DNA of 64,000 bases from Methylophilus sp. 42 (GTDB lineage: Bacteria; Pseudomonadota; Gammaproteobacteria; Burkholderiales; Methylophilaceae). Shown here one piece after another: positions 37,331 through 46,357 of the stretch. The notes below the pieces were generated by a model. That model did not search any database, was not told the DNA's origin, and saw nothing but the letters and a program-made list of their open reading frames with translations. Where the stretch lies: positions 496,001-560,000 of the forward strand of contig NZ_KB913031.1 in the NCBI RefSeq assembly GCF_000384155.1, written 5' to 3'. The translations under genes were made by a program, and so were the position numbers. Numbering within the stretch: position 1 is the first letter of the stretch; each line of letters starts with the position of its first letter.

Positions 37331-37963
37331 ATGATGTTAAAGAGTTTTAAAGCAGGATTGTTTGTGCTGTTAGCCATGGGCGTGCAGCCAGTATTTGCTG
37401 AGGAAGCTGCTTCAGCAGAAGCCGCGCCAGTGGTGAATGGGCCAGAAAAAATTGTGCAAAACGTGTGTGCGGCCTGTCATGGTGCCGACGGTAACAGCGT
37501 GATTACCACCAATCCGAAATTGGCGGGCCAGCATCCAGAATATTTGCTCAAGCAGTTGAGCAACTTTAAAGATGGCACGCGTGCTAACCCGGTGATGGCC
37601 GGTATGGCAGGGGCGTTGAGCCAGGAAGACATGGAAGGCCTGGCGAAATATTTCTCCAGCCAAAGCATTAAGTTGGCTAAATCAAAAAGCAATGGCAAGG
37701 GTTCTTTAGGCGAGAAAATCTACCGCGGTGGTATTGCGGCGACCCAAGTGCCTGCCTGTGCGGCCTGTCATGGTGCGACGGGTGCTGGTTTGCCAAAACA
37801 GTTTCCACGCTTGGCAGGGCAACACACAGACTACACTTTGCAACAGCTGAGAACTTTCCGTACCGGTGAGCGCGCGAATGCGCCAATGATGATGACCATC
37901 GCGGCAAAAATGAGTGATGCCGAGATGCAAGCAGTTGCAGATTACATTCAAGGTCTGCGCTAG
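37331..37963 (+). CDS. diheme cytochrome c4
   Basis: A 210-residue periplasmic cytochrome: signal peptide (MMLKSFKAGLFVLLAMGVQ, cleaved after VFA), then two homologous c-type domains each with CAACH (VCAACHGADG and CAACHGATG) and later Met ligands. ATG 37331 has GGGG at good spacing; earlier in-frame starts overlap engB. Cytochrome c4 carries electrons from bc1 to terminal oxidases. Its heme is attached by the System II machinery encoded next (resB-ccsA). Confidence 0.94.
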   Translation: MMLKSFKAGLFVLLAMGVQPVFAEEAASAEAAPVVNGPEKIVQNVCAACHGADGNSVITTNPKLAGQHPEYLLKQLSNFKDGTRANPVMAGMAGALSQEDMEGLAKYFSSQSIKLAKSKSNGKGSLGEKIYRGGIAATQVPACAACHGATGAGLPKQFPRLAGQHTDYTLQQLRTFRTGERANAPMMMTIAAKMSDAEMQAVADYIQGLR

Positions 37964-37976
37964 TCGTTGCTGATTG

Positions 37977-38004
37977 AAAAAAGGTGGCTGCGGCCACCTT
38001 TTTT
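37977..38004 (+). terminator. terminator after cytochrome c4
   Basis: AAAAAAGGTGGC-TGCG-GCCACCTTTTTT, directly after the stop. Confidence 0.93.
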
Positions 38005-38033
38005 ACTGTAGGGCTATTTTTACTGTAGGGCTA
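38000..38033. repeat. exact tandem duplication of 17 bp
   Basis: TTTTTACTGTAGGGCTA occurs twice head-to-tail, starting in the T-run of the terminator. Confidence 0.8.
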
Positions 38034-38134
38034 TGCAACCTTTTACGGTGGATGTCGTCCACAACTGCGCGTCTTGCGTTGTATGGCGATCATCTCGTGC
38101 CCAACCTTAACTAGTCAATTTTAAAGAGATCGTT

Positions 38135-40102
38135 TTGAAAGCTCCCATTTCCTTATCGCAGCGTGTGTATGAGCTATTGAGCTCAATGCGCTTTGCTGTG
38201 AGCCTGTTGACGCTGTTGGGTGTGGCCTCGATTATTGGTACCGTGCTCAAGCAAAACGAGCCTTATACCAATTACATCGTCAAATTTGGCCAGTTCTGGT
38301 TTGAATTGTTTGAAATGCTGGGTTTGCTGGATGTCTATCATGCGGCCTGGTTTTTACTCATTCTGCTATTTCTAGTGGTATCGACCACCTTGTGTGTCAT
38401 CCGTAATGCACCACTGATGGTCAAAGAGTGGCAAGTATATAAAGAGCACGCCACTGAAAAATCGCTGCGTTTGTTTGGTCATCAGGCCAGTTTGGCGACA
38501 ACGCAGCCAACTGCGGCATTACAAACGCAATTAAGTGAGTTTTTAAGCATAGAGCGTTATCGCTTTAAAACACGCCAGCAAGATAATGGCGATATATTGA
38601 TTGCTGCCAAGTTAGGCACGCACCAGCGCCTGGGCTATATTTTTACCCATGCGGCGATTGTCGTGATCTGTTTTGGCGGTTTGCTGGATGGTAATTTGCC
38701 ATTCAAGATACAAGAGCTGCTCGGCTGGAAGAAAATCGAAACGCGTGATATTTCTTCGCGCAAAGTGCCGGCAGAAAGCCGTTTGGGCGTCAATAACCTG
38801 TCATTCCGGGCCAATATGACGCTGCCGGAAGGCGAGCATGACAATGTGGCGTTTGTGCGTGTGCGTGACGGCTACCTGGTGCAAGACCTGCCATTTACTG
38901 TGGCGCTGAAAGATTTCCGCATTGAGCATTATGCGACCGGCATGCCGAAGTCGTTTGAGAGCGATATCGTCATCACCGATCCTGAGTTGAGTAAACCTAT
39001 CGAAACCACGATACGCGTCAATCATCCTTATACTTATAAAGGCATCGCCATTTATCAGTCTGACTTCCAGGATGGTGGCTCGGAGCTCAAATTCAAATTA
39101 TGGGATTTGGCCGCCAGCAACCAGGACGGGTTTGATGTTGATGGGGTGGTGTCGCAAAAAGGCTCATTAGGCGACGGCGCACAAAAAATGACGGTGGAGT
39201 TTAACGAGTTCCGCCAGTTTAATATTTTGAACTTGTCGGCAGATGGTAAAGGCAAACCACATAATGTTGGCCCCAATACCACCTTGAAGTTGCGTAATGC
39301 CAGCGGCCAGGCACGCGAGTACATGAGTTATATGCAGCCATTGCAACTGGATGGCCGGGCTTATTTTGTCTCTGGTATGCGCGAGACGGTACAGGATGAA
39401 TTCAAGTACCTGCGCATTCCGGCGGATGCTGAATTGGAGATCAGCGGCTTTATGCACTTGCGTCAGACGCTGCGTAACGAGCAGGCGATACGTGAGATTG
39501 CTAGCCAGGTGGCTAAGCAGATGCCGGGTGACAATGCCGCATTAAAGGCGCAGTTTGAGCAAAGCCTGCAACATTTGCTGGTGACGTTCAAGCAAGGCGG
39601 GTACAGTGAGTTGTCGCGTATTATTGAAAGCGCAGTGCCGAAAGACCAGCGTGAGCAGGCAGCACAAACGTATTTGAAACTACTCAACCGGGCTGCATTG
39701 CAAGGCTATCAAATGAGTCGTGCCCAGCGCCAGTTGCCACCGGCACCTGAAACCCAGGAGACGGTGATGTTTATACAGGATAGCTTGAATGCCATGAATG
39801 ACTTGTTCTTTTATGGCACGCCCTATTATTTCCAGCTCAAGAATTACACACTTAAACAGGCCAGCGGCTTTCAGTTAACGCGCTCTCCTGGTCAAAACTG
39901 GGTGTATTCTGGTTCGGTGATGCTGGTGCTGGGTATTTTTTCCATGTTCTATATTAAGGAACGTCGTCTATGGTTATTGATCAAACCTGCACAGCAAGAG
40001 GTATTGCTGGCAATGTCGTCTAACCGTAAAAATATGGATCTGGACCAGGATTTTGCACGTGTGCAACAGCAATTGACTGCGCTGCTGCAAGCGGCTGCCT
40101 GA
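38135..40102 (+). CDS. resB: ResB-family System II cytochrome c maturation protein
   Basis: A 655-residue membrane protein that with CcsA moves heme and presents reduced apocytochrome at the periplasmic face. Starts with TTG (MKAPISLSQRVYELLSSMRF), membrane helices near 22-42, 63-90 and 170-188, a large periplasmic domain, and a C-terminal helix (WVYSGSVMLVLGIFSMFYI) before a cytoplasmic tail with RRLWLLI. Start chosen as no ATG precedes the first helix. ccsA follows after 21 nt. Confidence 0.94.
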   Translation: MKAPISLSQRVYELLSSMRFAVSLLTLLGVASIIGTVLKQNEPYTNYIVKFGQFWFELFEMLGLLDVYHAAWFLLILLFLVVSTTLCVIRNAPLMVKEWQVYKEHATEKSLRLFGHQASLATTQPTAALQTQLSEFLSIERYRFKTRQQDNGDILIAAKLGTHQRLGYIFTHAAIVVICFGGLLDGNLPFKIQELLGWKKIETRDISSRKVPAESRLGVNNLSFRANMTLPEGEHDNVAFVRVRDGYLVQDLPFTVALKDFRIEHYATGMPKSFESDIVITDPELSKPIETTIRVNHPYTYKGIAIYQSDFQDGGSELKFKLWDLAASNQDGFDVDGVVSQKGSLGDGAQKMTVEFNEFRQFNILNLSADGKGKPHNVGPNTTLKLRNASGQAREYMSYMQPLQLDGRAYFVSGMRETVQDEFKYLRIPADAELEISGFMHLRQTLRNEQAIREIASQVAKQMPGDNAALKAQFEQSLQHLLVTFKQGGYSELSRIIESAVPKDQREQAAQTYLKLLNRAALQGYQMSRAQRQLPPAPETQETVMFIQDSLNAMNDLFFYGTPYYFQLKNYTLKQASGFQLTRSPGQNWVYSGSVMLVLGIFSMFYIKERRLWLLIKPAQQEVLLAMSSNRKNMDLDQDFARVQQQLTALLQAAA

Positions 40103-40123
40103 CGGAATGAAGAGGGGAATGCG

Positions 40124-41266
40124 ATGAGTACATCATTATTAGTAAAGCCAACATCGTTTTGGCAATCATTAAGTAAGTTCGATTGGGTTTACGCCGTGCT
40201 GCTGCTGGCGGGTGGCATTTTCTCTTACCAGCGGTATGCCGGCTTTATGGATGTGTATGAAGTCAGCTTTTTGTTTGGCGCGGTGGCCTTGTTCAGTTAC
40301 CTGGGCTGGCGCTGGTCGGCGATTGCGCGGCTGGTACTGGGGGTTGCGGTATTGAGTTTAGTCGGGGTCTATAGCTATCAGGGCGACCTGGCGAATGGTA
40401 GCCAGCAATTCCTGCTCAAATTCCTGCTTGCCAGCCAGTCTGCTGTCATGTGGATGAACGTGTTGTTTGTACTGGCCATGCTGACCTACTGGCTGGCATT
40501 GTTCCAGAGGTCGGCGTTTACGGCAAAAGTCGCTTCCGCACTTACCTGGGCAGCGACCTTGTTTGGTTTCGTTGGCCTGATGGTGCGCTGGTATGAGTCT
40601 TACCTGATTGCGCCGGATGTTGGCCATATCCCGATCAGTAATTTGTATGAAGTATTTATCCTGTTTTGCCTGATCACCTCTTTGCTGTATTTGCATTACG
40701 AAAAACTGTTCAATACGCGCCAGTTGGGCGGATTTGTGCTGGTGGTGATTAACGCTGCGGTGGGTTTTATCCTCTGGTATACCTTTGACCGCCATGCTAA
40801 CGAGATTCAACCCTTGGTGCCTGCTTTGCAAAGTTACTGGATGAAGATACACGTGCCGGCTAACTTTATTGGTTACGGCGCATTCTCGCTAGCGGCCATG
40901 GTGGCCGGTGCTTATCTGCTGGTAAAGCATGGTGTGCTGGCCAGCCGCCTGCCAGCATTGCATGTGCTGGATGATTTGATGTACAAGGCAATTGCCGTTG
41001 GTTTCGCTTTCTTTACCATTGCCACCATTCTGGGTGCGATGTGGGCAGCTGAAGCCTGGGGTGGTTACTGGTCCTGGGATCCGAAAGAAACCTGGGCGCT
41101 GATTGTCTGGCTGAATTACGCCGCCTGGCTGCACTTGCGCTTAATGAAGGGCTTGCGTGGCACCGTGTTGGCCTGGTGGGCGCTGGTCGGTTTGCTGGTG
41201 ACAACCTTTGCCTTCCTTGGTGTGAATATGTTCCTCAGCGGCCTGCATTCCTACGGCACGCTTTAA
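40124..41266 (+). CDS. ccsA: cytochrome c heme lyase CcsA (System II)
   Basis: A 380-residue, eight-helix membrane protein. The WWD heme-handling motif is WGGYWSWDPKETW near residue 313, with conserved histidines nearby (KIHVPANFIGYGAF and WLHLRLMKGLRG). Forms the CcsBA complex with the ResB product and matures cytochrome c4 and c1. Good GAGGGGA ribosome-binding site; terminator follows. Confidence 0.95.
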   Translation: MSTSLLVKPTSFWQSLSKFDWVYAVLLLAGGIFSYQRYAGFMDVYEVSFLFGAVALFSYLGWRWSAIARLVLGVAVLSLVGVYSYQGDLANGSQQFLLKFLLASQSAVMWMNVLFVLAMLTYWLALFQRSAFTAKVASALTWAATLFGFVGLMVRWYESYLIAPDVGHIPISNLYEVFILFCLITSLLYLHYEKLFNTRQLGGFVLVVINAAVGFILWYTFDRHANEIQPLVPALQSYWMKIHVPANFIGYGAFSLAAMVAGAYLLVKHGVLASRLPALHVLDDLMYKAIAVGFAFFTIATILGAMWAAEAWGGYWSWDPKETWALIVWLNYAAWLHLRLMKGLRGTVLAWWALVGLLVTTFAFLGVNMFLSGLHSYGTL

Positions 41267-41288
41267 CTGTTAAGTGCTGCTTTATCCG

Positions 41289-41329
41289 CGGGCAGATGCG
41301 TATGTATCTGCCCGTTTTCTTTTATTTTT
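41289..41329 (+). terminator. terminator after ccsA
   Basis: CGGGCAGAT / ATCTGCCCG with an 8-nt loop, followed by TTTTCTTTTATTTTT. Confidence 0.9.
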
Positions 41330-41347
41330 CCTGAATTCTCCCATTAT

Positions 41348-41383
41348 CCAATATTAACAATAATTAATTAATGTTAATATTGG
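41348..41383. promoter_or_regulatory. perfect 12-bp inverted repeat upstream of the prepilin gene
   Basis: CCAATATTAACA and TGTTAATATTGG are separated by 12 A/T bases. It lies 77-112 nt before the prepilin ATG in a very AT-rich patch, and has no T-run of terminator type. A bound regulator or a cruciform is possible. Confidence 0.5.
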
Positions 41384-41459
41384 CTGGTCGGCATCGAATG
41401 GATGCTGATGCCGGCAAGGTAATACTTCTTACAATGATTCGGTATCAGGAGGATTCAAA

Positions 41460-42098
41460 ATGAAAAAGCAATTAGGATTTAGCTTGATTGAATTGGCCAT
41501 TGTGCTGGTGATTGCAGGGTTGTTACTCGCGGGTGTCATGCGAGGGCAGGAATTGATTGCCAATGCCAAGGTGAAAAGTCTGGCCAGTGATTTCAGAAAC
41601 ATACCCACTTACTTTTATGGATATCAGGACAGGTTCCGTACCTTGCCCGGTGATGATCATGCGGCAGATACCCATGTCACTGGTACGAATGCAAGTACCA
41701 ATGGGCAAGTGCAGAACGGCTTGATTCAAGGCAACTGGAATTCAAGCACCAACACGGATGAATCATTTTTGCTATGGCAGCACTTACGATTGGCGGGATT
41801 GGCCACTGGCACGACGGATACCGCCAGTACGCAATATGCCCCCCGCAATAGTGAAGGCGGGCAGCTGGGGGTGACCAGCGTTGCCGATTTGGCGGCCGTC
41901 ACTAACGGTACCTTTAATACTGCGCACGCCATGTGTTCTGATGCCATTCTTGGGCGATACGCGCTACAACTGGATACCATGATGGATGATGGCGTGGGTA
42001 ATAGCGGCGTGATGCGCATCGTGGTGAATGGCACGCCAGGTACGGGTGTGGCCGCGCCGGCTGCCGGTACGGCTTATTTAGTCTGCATGAGTTTTTAG
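41460..42098 (+). CDS. prepilin-like protein with type IV N-methylation site
   Basis: A 212-residue protein with the leader MKKQLG cut before FSLIELAIVLVIAGLLLAGV, the classical class III signal (Glu5). The globular part (about 30-212) has two Cys, in AMCSDAI and YLVCMSF, near the C-terminus and resembles the pilin disulfide loop. No other pilus genes are near, so it is either a minor pilin of a pilus encoded elsewhere or an orphan. Strong CAGGAGG ribosome site; own terminator. Confidence 0.9.
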   Translation: MKKQLGFSLIELAIVLVIAGLLLAGVMRGQELIANAKVKSLASDFRNIPTYFYGYQDRFRTLPGDDHAADTHVTGTNASTNGQVQNGLIQGNWNSSTNTDESFLLWQHLRLAGLATGTTDTASTQYAPRNSEGGQLGVTSVADLAAVTNGTFNTAHAMCSDAILGRYALQLDTMMDDGVGNSGVMRIVVNGTPGTGVAAPAAGTAYLVCMSF

Positions 42099-42124
42099 TG
42101 TAGAATACAACATAAATTTGTAAC

Positions 42125-42155
42125 AAAAGGCCTGGATTTTCAGGCTTTTTGTTTT
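42125..42155 (+). terminator. terminator after prepilin
   Basis: AAAGGCCTG-GATTTT-CAGGCTTTTT stem followed by T-run (one G-U pair). Confidence 0.85.
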
Positions 42156-42227
42156 ATGTCGGATACATTCAACGTTTGAGACACATTCTGTTTTAGAATG
42201 GTAGCCGTTTTACACCACCCACTTCCT

Positions 42228-43031
42228 ATGGCAAACGCAATTGTAGAAATCCAAGACCTGTCCTTCGGGTATAAAGGCCGATTGTTGCATAAAGGCATCA
42301 ATATGACCTTTCCTAAAGGCAAGGTGGTTGCCATTATGGGCGGTAGCGGCAGTGGCAAGACCACTTTGCTGCGCCTGATTGGCGGTCAACTCAAGCCAAC
42401 CAAAGGCCAGGTGCAGGTTGGCGGTGAGATTGTGCACCAACAAAACCGTGAGGGCATTTACCGCTTACGCCGCAAAATGGGCATGCTGTTTCAACACGGT
42501 GCCTTGTTCACGGATTTATCCGTGTTTGAAAATGTGGCTTTCCCGATGCGCGAGCATACCAATTTACCTGAAAGCATGATTCGCGATCTGGTGTTGCTCA
42601 AGTTGAACGCGGTCGGTTTGCGTGGTGCACATGCCTTGATGCCAACTGAGCTTTCTGGCGGCATGGCACGGCGTGTTGCGCTGGCCCGCGCGATTGCGCT
42701 TGATCCCAGCATTATTATGTATGACGAACCGTTTGCCGGTTTAGACCCGATTTCGATGGCGGTGATTTGTGATTTGATCCGCAGCCTGAATGATGCTTTG
42801 GGTGCTACTTCAATTATCGTGACGCACGATGTGGAAGAAACTTTCCAGTTTGCTGATTATGTTTATTTTGTTGCAGATGGTGTGGTTGCTGCTGAAGGCA
42901 CGCCAGACGATCTGCGCAATTCCGAGTTACCGTTTGTGCACCAGTTTGTGCATGGTGAAAAAGATGGCCCGGTGCCATTCCATTATGCGGCGCCTGAATA
43001 TCACGCCAGTTTGTTGAGAGGTGCGCGTTAA
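42228..43031 (+). CDS. mlaF: phospholipid transport ATP-binding protein MlaF
   Basis: A 267-residue ABC ATPase of the Mla outer-membrane lipid-asymmetry system. ATG 42228 gives MANAIVEIQDLSFGYKG; a GTG 30 nt upstream is less likely. Walker A GGSGSGKTT, signature LSGGMARRVALAR, Walker B IIMYDEPFAGLDP and H-loop VTHD are intact. First gene of mlaFEDCB; overlaps mlaE by one base (TAATG). Confidence 0.95.
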   Translation: MANAIVEIQDLSFGYKGRLLHKGINMTFPKGKVVAIMGGSGSGKTTLLRLIGGQLKPTKGQVQVGGEIVHQQNREGIYRLRRKMGMLFQHGALFTDLSVFENVAFPMREHTNLPESMIRDLVLLKLNAVGLRGAHALMPTELSGGMARRVALARAIALDPSIIMYDEPFAGLDPISMAVICDLIRSLNDALGATSIIVTHDVEETFQFADYVYFVADGVVAAEGTPDDLRNSELPFVHQFVHGEKDGPVPFHYAAPEYHASLLRGAR

Positions 43032-43825
43032 TGGTATTGCATAAATTGAAGCGCCTGTTCAGTAAGCTGGGCGCAGGCTGTATCAATAAAATCTGGCGGC
43101 TGGGTGCTGGCGGCCGTTTGTTCTGGCTGACCCTGATTTCTTCCGGTGAAAGCTTTCGCCGCTTTAGATTGACCATCCGTGAGGTGTATTTCACCGGCGT
43201 ATTGTCGCTAATTATTATCCTTGTTTCGGCCTTTTTTGTTGGCATGGTACTGGCATTGCAGGGTTACCATACTTTGCAAAAGTATGGTTCTTCAGAAGCC
43301 ATTGGTGTGCTGGTCGCCTTGGCACTGGTGCGCGAGCTCGGTCCGGTAGTGACTGCGCTGTTGTTCGCTGGCCGTGCGGGCACTGCGATTACCGCAGAGA
43401 TTGGTTTGATGAAGGCGACCGAGCAATTGTCTGCCATGGAGATGATGGCGGTGAGCCCGATTGCGCGCGTGATTGCGCCACGTTTCTGGGCTGGCGTGAT
43501 TGCCATGCCGGTGCTGGCAACTTTATTTTCCATGGTCGGTATTTTGGGTGGCTACCTGGTGGCTGTGCCATTAATCGGTGTCGATGCAGGCGCATTCTGG
43601 TCGCAAATGCAGGCCAACGTCGATTGGGAATTCGATATTTTGAATGGCGTATTCAAAAGTGTGGTGTTTGGGGTGGCATGTACCATGATTGCCTTGTTTG
43701 AAGGCTATGACGCACCGCCAACAGCGGAAGGTGTGAGCCGTGCAACGACCAGAACAGTCGTGACTTCATCACTGGCCGTGTTGGGGCTGGATTTTATCTT
43801 AACGTCGTTCATGATTGCTGTTTAG
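43031..43825 (+). CDS. mlaE: phospholipid transport permease MlaE
   Basis: A 264-residue inner-membrane permease with about five to six helices. Family block VRELGPVVTALLFAGRAGTAITAEIG and the conserved EQLSAMEMMAV are present, as is the C-terminal TRTVVTSSLAVLGLDFILTSF. Works with MlaF, MlaD and MlaB. Confidence 0.95.
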   Translation: MVLHKLKRLFSKLGAGCINKIWRLGAGGRLFWLTLISSGESFRRFRLTIREVYFTGVLSLIIILVSAFFVGMVLALQGYHTLQKYGSSEAIGVLVALALVRELGPVVTALLFAGRAGTAITAEIGLMKATEQLSAMEMMAVSPIARVIAPRFWAGVIAMPVLATLFSMVGILGGYLVAVPLIGVDAGAFWSQMQANVDWEFDILNGVFKSVVFGVACTMIALFEGYDAPPTAEGVSRATTRTVVTSSLAVLGLDFILTSFMIAV

Positions 43826-43861
43826 CAATTGGAACGCACGGTGACTCGCGGGGAATAAACA

Positions 43862-44407
43862 ATGGAAAGAACAACAATTGATTTGTGGGTAGGCATTTTT
43901 GTTGCGCTCGGTTTTGCAGCGTTACTTGGCCTGGCAATGAAAGTAGGCAATCTGACGACCAGCAGTATCGGCCAAACTTATCTGGTGACAGCGAACTTTG
44001 AGAATATTGGTGGTCTCAAACCACGCGCACCCGTGAAAAGTGCTGGCGTAGTGGTTGGTCGCGTGAGTGAAATTGTGTTTGACCCTAAAACTTATGAAGC
44101 TGTCGTGAGTCTGAACATCGACACGCGCTACAACTTTCCTAAAGATACGTTTGCCAATATCTATACAGCCGGTTTGCTGGGTGAGCAATATATTGGTCTG
44201 GAAGCCGGTGGTGACGAGGTTAGCCTGAAAAACGGTGACAAGATTTCTCAAACACAGGATGCCGTGGTGTTGGAAAAACTGATTAGCCAGTTTCTTTACA
44301 GCAAGGCAACCGAAAGCGATGACAAACCGAGTACAACAGCATCTACATCAACCGAATCGACAGGTGATGCGTTAGATGCAAGTCCATTGGACAAAATTGG
44401 TAAGTAA
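43862..44407 (+). CDS. mlaD: MCE-domain protein MlaD
   Basis: A 181-residue protein with one N-terminal membrane helix (about 7-26) and an MCE domain (about 38-118, NFENIGGLKPRAPVKSAGVVVGRV). It forms the hexameric periplasmic ring of the Mla complex that passes phospholipid to MlaC. The C-terminal ~50 residues are Ser/Thr-rich. Confidence 0.93.
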   Translation: MERTTIDLWVGIFVALGFAALLGLAMKVGNLTTSSIGQTYLVTANFENIGGLKPRAPVKSAGVVVGRVSEIVFDPKTYEAVVSLNIDTRYNFPKDTFANIYTAGLLGEQYIGLEAGGDEVSLKNGDKISQTQDAVVLEKLISQFLYSKATESDDKPSTTASTSTESTGDALDASPLDKIGK

Positions 44408-44433
44408 CTTAATCAATTGGTAAAGGGAACACA

Positions 44434-45036
44434 ATGAAAAAGTGGTGGATGGCAGTTGCCATGTGGCTGGTAAGCGGTGTGGCAATGGCTGGCATAACGC
44501 CGGATCAATTGGTGAAAAAGACGGCGGATGATGTGATTGAAGTCATTAGAAATGACAAAGACATCCAGGCCGGTAACCAGCAAAAGATTTTTGCCTTGGC
44601 AGAAGAAAAAATCCTGCCTAACTTTGACTTTGAAAAAGTGTCTCGCCTGGTGCTGGGTAAAAACTGGACCAATGCGACCCCTGAGCAAAAAACCGCTTTC
44701 CAGGCAGAGTTCAAGACTTTGTTGTTGCGTACATACGCTACCGCTTTGTCCAAGTATAAAAATCAAACCATTGAATACAAGCCTTTCCGTATGGAAGCCG
44801 GTGCTGACACGGCAACGGTGAAAACCGCGATCCAGCAATCTGGTGGCGATCCAATTAGTGTGGATTACAGCCTGGGTAAAAAAGCAGATGACTGGAAGGT
44901 ATTTGATATCGTGATTGAAGGTGTGAGCCTGGTTACCAATTACCGTAGCCAGTTTGCACAGGAAATCCGCCAGAATGGTCTGGACAGTTTGACGAAAAAG
45001 CTGGCCGACAAAAACAAGGCGGCAAGCGGTAAGTAA
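44434..45036 (+). CDS. mlaC: periplasmic phospholipid carrier MlaC
   Basis: A 200-residue protein with signal peptide (MKKWWMAVAMWLVSGVAMA) and the Tol-Tol/MlaC fold: LVKKTADDVIEVIR, KILPNFDFEKVSRLVLGKNW and DIVIEGVSLVTNYRSQF. Carries phospholipid between the MlaA-OmpC side and MlaFEDB. Confidence 0.94.
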   Translation: MKKWWMAVAMWLVSGVAMAGITPDQLVKKTADDVIEVIRNDKDIQAGNQQKIFALAEEKILPNFDFEKVSRLVLGKNWTNATPEQKTAFQAEFKTLLLRTYATALSKYKNQTIEYKPFRMEAGADTATVKTAIQQSGGDPISVDYSLGKKADDWKVFDIVIEGVSLVTNYRSQFAQEIRQNGLDSLTKKLADKNKAASGK

Positions 45037-45073
45037 TTACCTAGATTGCATTCAGGCATCTTTGGAGAATTTT

Positions 45074-45367
45074 GTGGCTCAAATTACGCAACAGGAAAAC
45101 ACTTTGCAGTTCAGTGGTAACTTGCTGATTACGAATGTCAGCGAAACCCTGAATCATTTGCAAACCTTGCATCTTGAGTCACCATTAACCCTGGATTTTA
45201 CAAAGGTAGATGAGGTCGATACGGTCGCCGTCAGCCTGATTCTGGAAATTCAGCGGCAGCTTAATCATCAGCATACCGAACCTGGGGCAATGTCAGTGAT
45301 TGGGGTACCGGAAAATCTGCGAAGTTTGATGCAACTTTACGGTGTCGACGGATTCTTGTTGAGTTAG
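45074..45367 (+). CDS. mlaB: STAS-domain protein MlaB
   Basis: A 97-residue STAS protein that binds MlaF. GTG 45074 has GGAG 7 nt before it; an upstream TTG (45062) would include the ribosome site in the coding. Core: LTLDFTKVDEVDTVAVSLILEI. Last gene of the Mla operon. Confidence 0.88.
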   Translation: MAQITQQENTLQFSGNLLITNVSETLNHLQTLHLESPLTLDFTKVDEVDTVAVSLILEIQRQLNHQHTEPGAMSVIGVPENLRSLMQLYGVDGFLLS

Positions 45368-45385
45368 TTGAAAATCCAGTCTAAC

Positions 45386-45420
45386 AGCCCCAGCTCTGAC
45401 GAGGTGGGGTTTCGTTTTTT
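45386..45420 (+). terminator. imperfect terminator between mlaB and the ABC exporter
   Basis: CCCCAGCTC-TGAC-GAGGTGGGG pairs at 8 of 9 positions and is followed by TTTCGTTTTTT. It may attenuate read-through into the next operon. Confidence 0.5.
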
Positions 45421-45442
45421 GTGGGATAGCGAAAGGTCATAC

Positions 45443-46357
45443 GTGGCTGCAGCCATAGAAATTTCAGGCATTACCAAGCGCTTTGGCGAGTTCGAAGCGC
45501 TACGAGGGGTCGATTTGCGCATTGAGCAAGGCGAGTTTTTTGCTTTGCTGGGCCCGAATGGCGCGGGCAAGTCGACTTTGATTAACCTGCTGGCGGGTTT
45601 GTTGCAGCCTACTAGTGGCAGTATCCGCATCATGGGCCATGATGTGCAAACTGACTATCAGCGTGCGCGTAGCGCCTTGGGTGTGGTGCCGCAAGAACTG
45701 GTGTTTGACCCGTTTTTTAATGTGCGCGAAATGTTGCGCTTCCAGGCCGGCTATTTTGGCCATGGCCCTGAAAATGACGCCTGGGTCGACGAAGTGATTG
45801 AAGGCCTTGGCCTGACGGATAAAGCACATACCAATATGCGTAAATTGTCTGGTGGCATGAAACGCCGGGCGTTGATCGCACAAGCTTTGGCACATAAGCC
45901 GCCAGTGATTGTGCTTGATGAGCCCACGGCCGGCGTGGATGTCGAGTTGCGGCAAATGCTGTGGGCGTTTATTCAAAAGCTCAATCAGCAAGGGCATACC
46001 ATTATTTTGACCACGCATTATCTGGAAGAGGCCGAAGCCTTGTGTGAGCGCGTGGCCATGATGAAGCATGGCAAGATTGTCGCGCTGGATACCACGCGTG
46101 CATTGCTGAAGAGTCATGCCGCCAAACAGCTTTCTTTGCGCCTGACTGGCCCGTTGCCAACGCAACTGCAATCTTTGCTCAAGCAACAGAATGGGGATGA
46201 AGTGGTACTGGCATTATCCGAGTTGTCACAGGTTGAAATGGTCTTAAGCGTCTTGCGTGAAGCCAATGTGGCCATTCAGGATATGCAATTGCAGGAGGCG
46301 GATTTGGAAGACGTGTTCTTGAATCTGGTCGGTAACCAGAAAGGGGCATCAGCATGA
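45443..46357 (+). CDS. ABC transporter ATP-binding protein (YadG-like)
   Basis: A 304-residue ATPase. GTG 45443 (MAAAIEISGITKRFGEF) with GAAAGG upstream is preferred to a TTG 25 codons earlier that would overlap the terminator. Walker A GPNGAGKST, signature LSGGMKRRALIAQAL, Walker B VIVLDEPTAGVD and H-loop LTTHYLEEAE. Pairs with the permease that overlaps its end by 4 nt. Substrate unknown; in E. coli the YadGH pair is likewise unassigned. Confidence 0.92.
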   Translation: MAAAIEISGITKRFGEFEALRGVDLRIEQGEFFALLGPNGAGKSTLINLLAGLLQPTSGSIRIMGHDVQTDYQRARSALGVVPQELVFDPFFNVREMLRFQAGYFGHGPENDAWVDEVIEGLGLTDKAHTNMRKLSGGMKRRALIAQALAHKPPVIVLDEPTAGVDVELRQMLWAFIQKLNQQGHTIILTTHYLEEAEALCERVAMMKHGKIVALDTTRALLKSHAAKQLSLRLTGPLPTQLQSLLKQQNGDEVVLALSELSQVEMVLSVLREANVAIQDMQLQEADLEDVFLNLVGNQKGASA

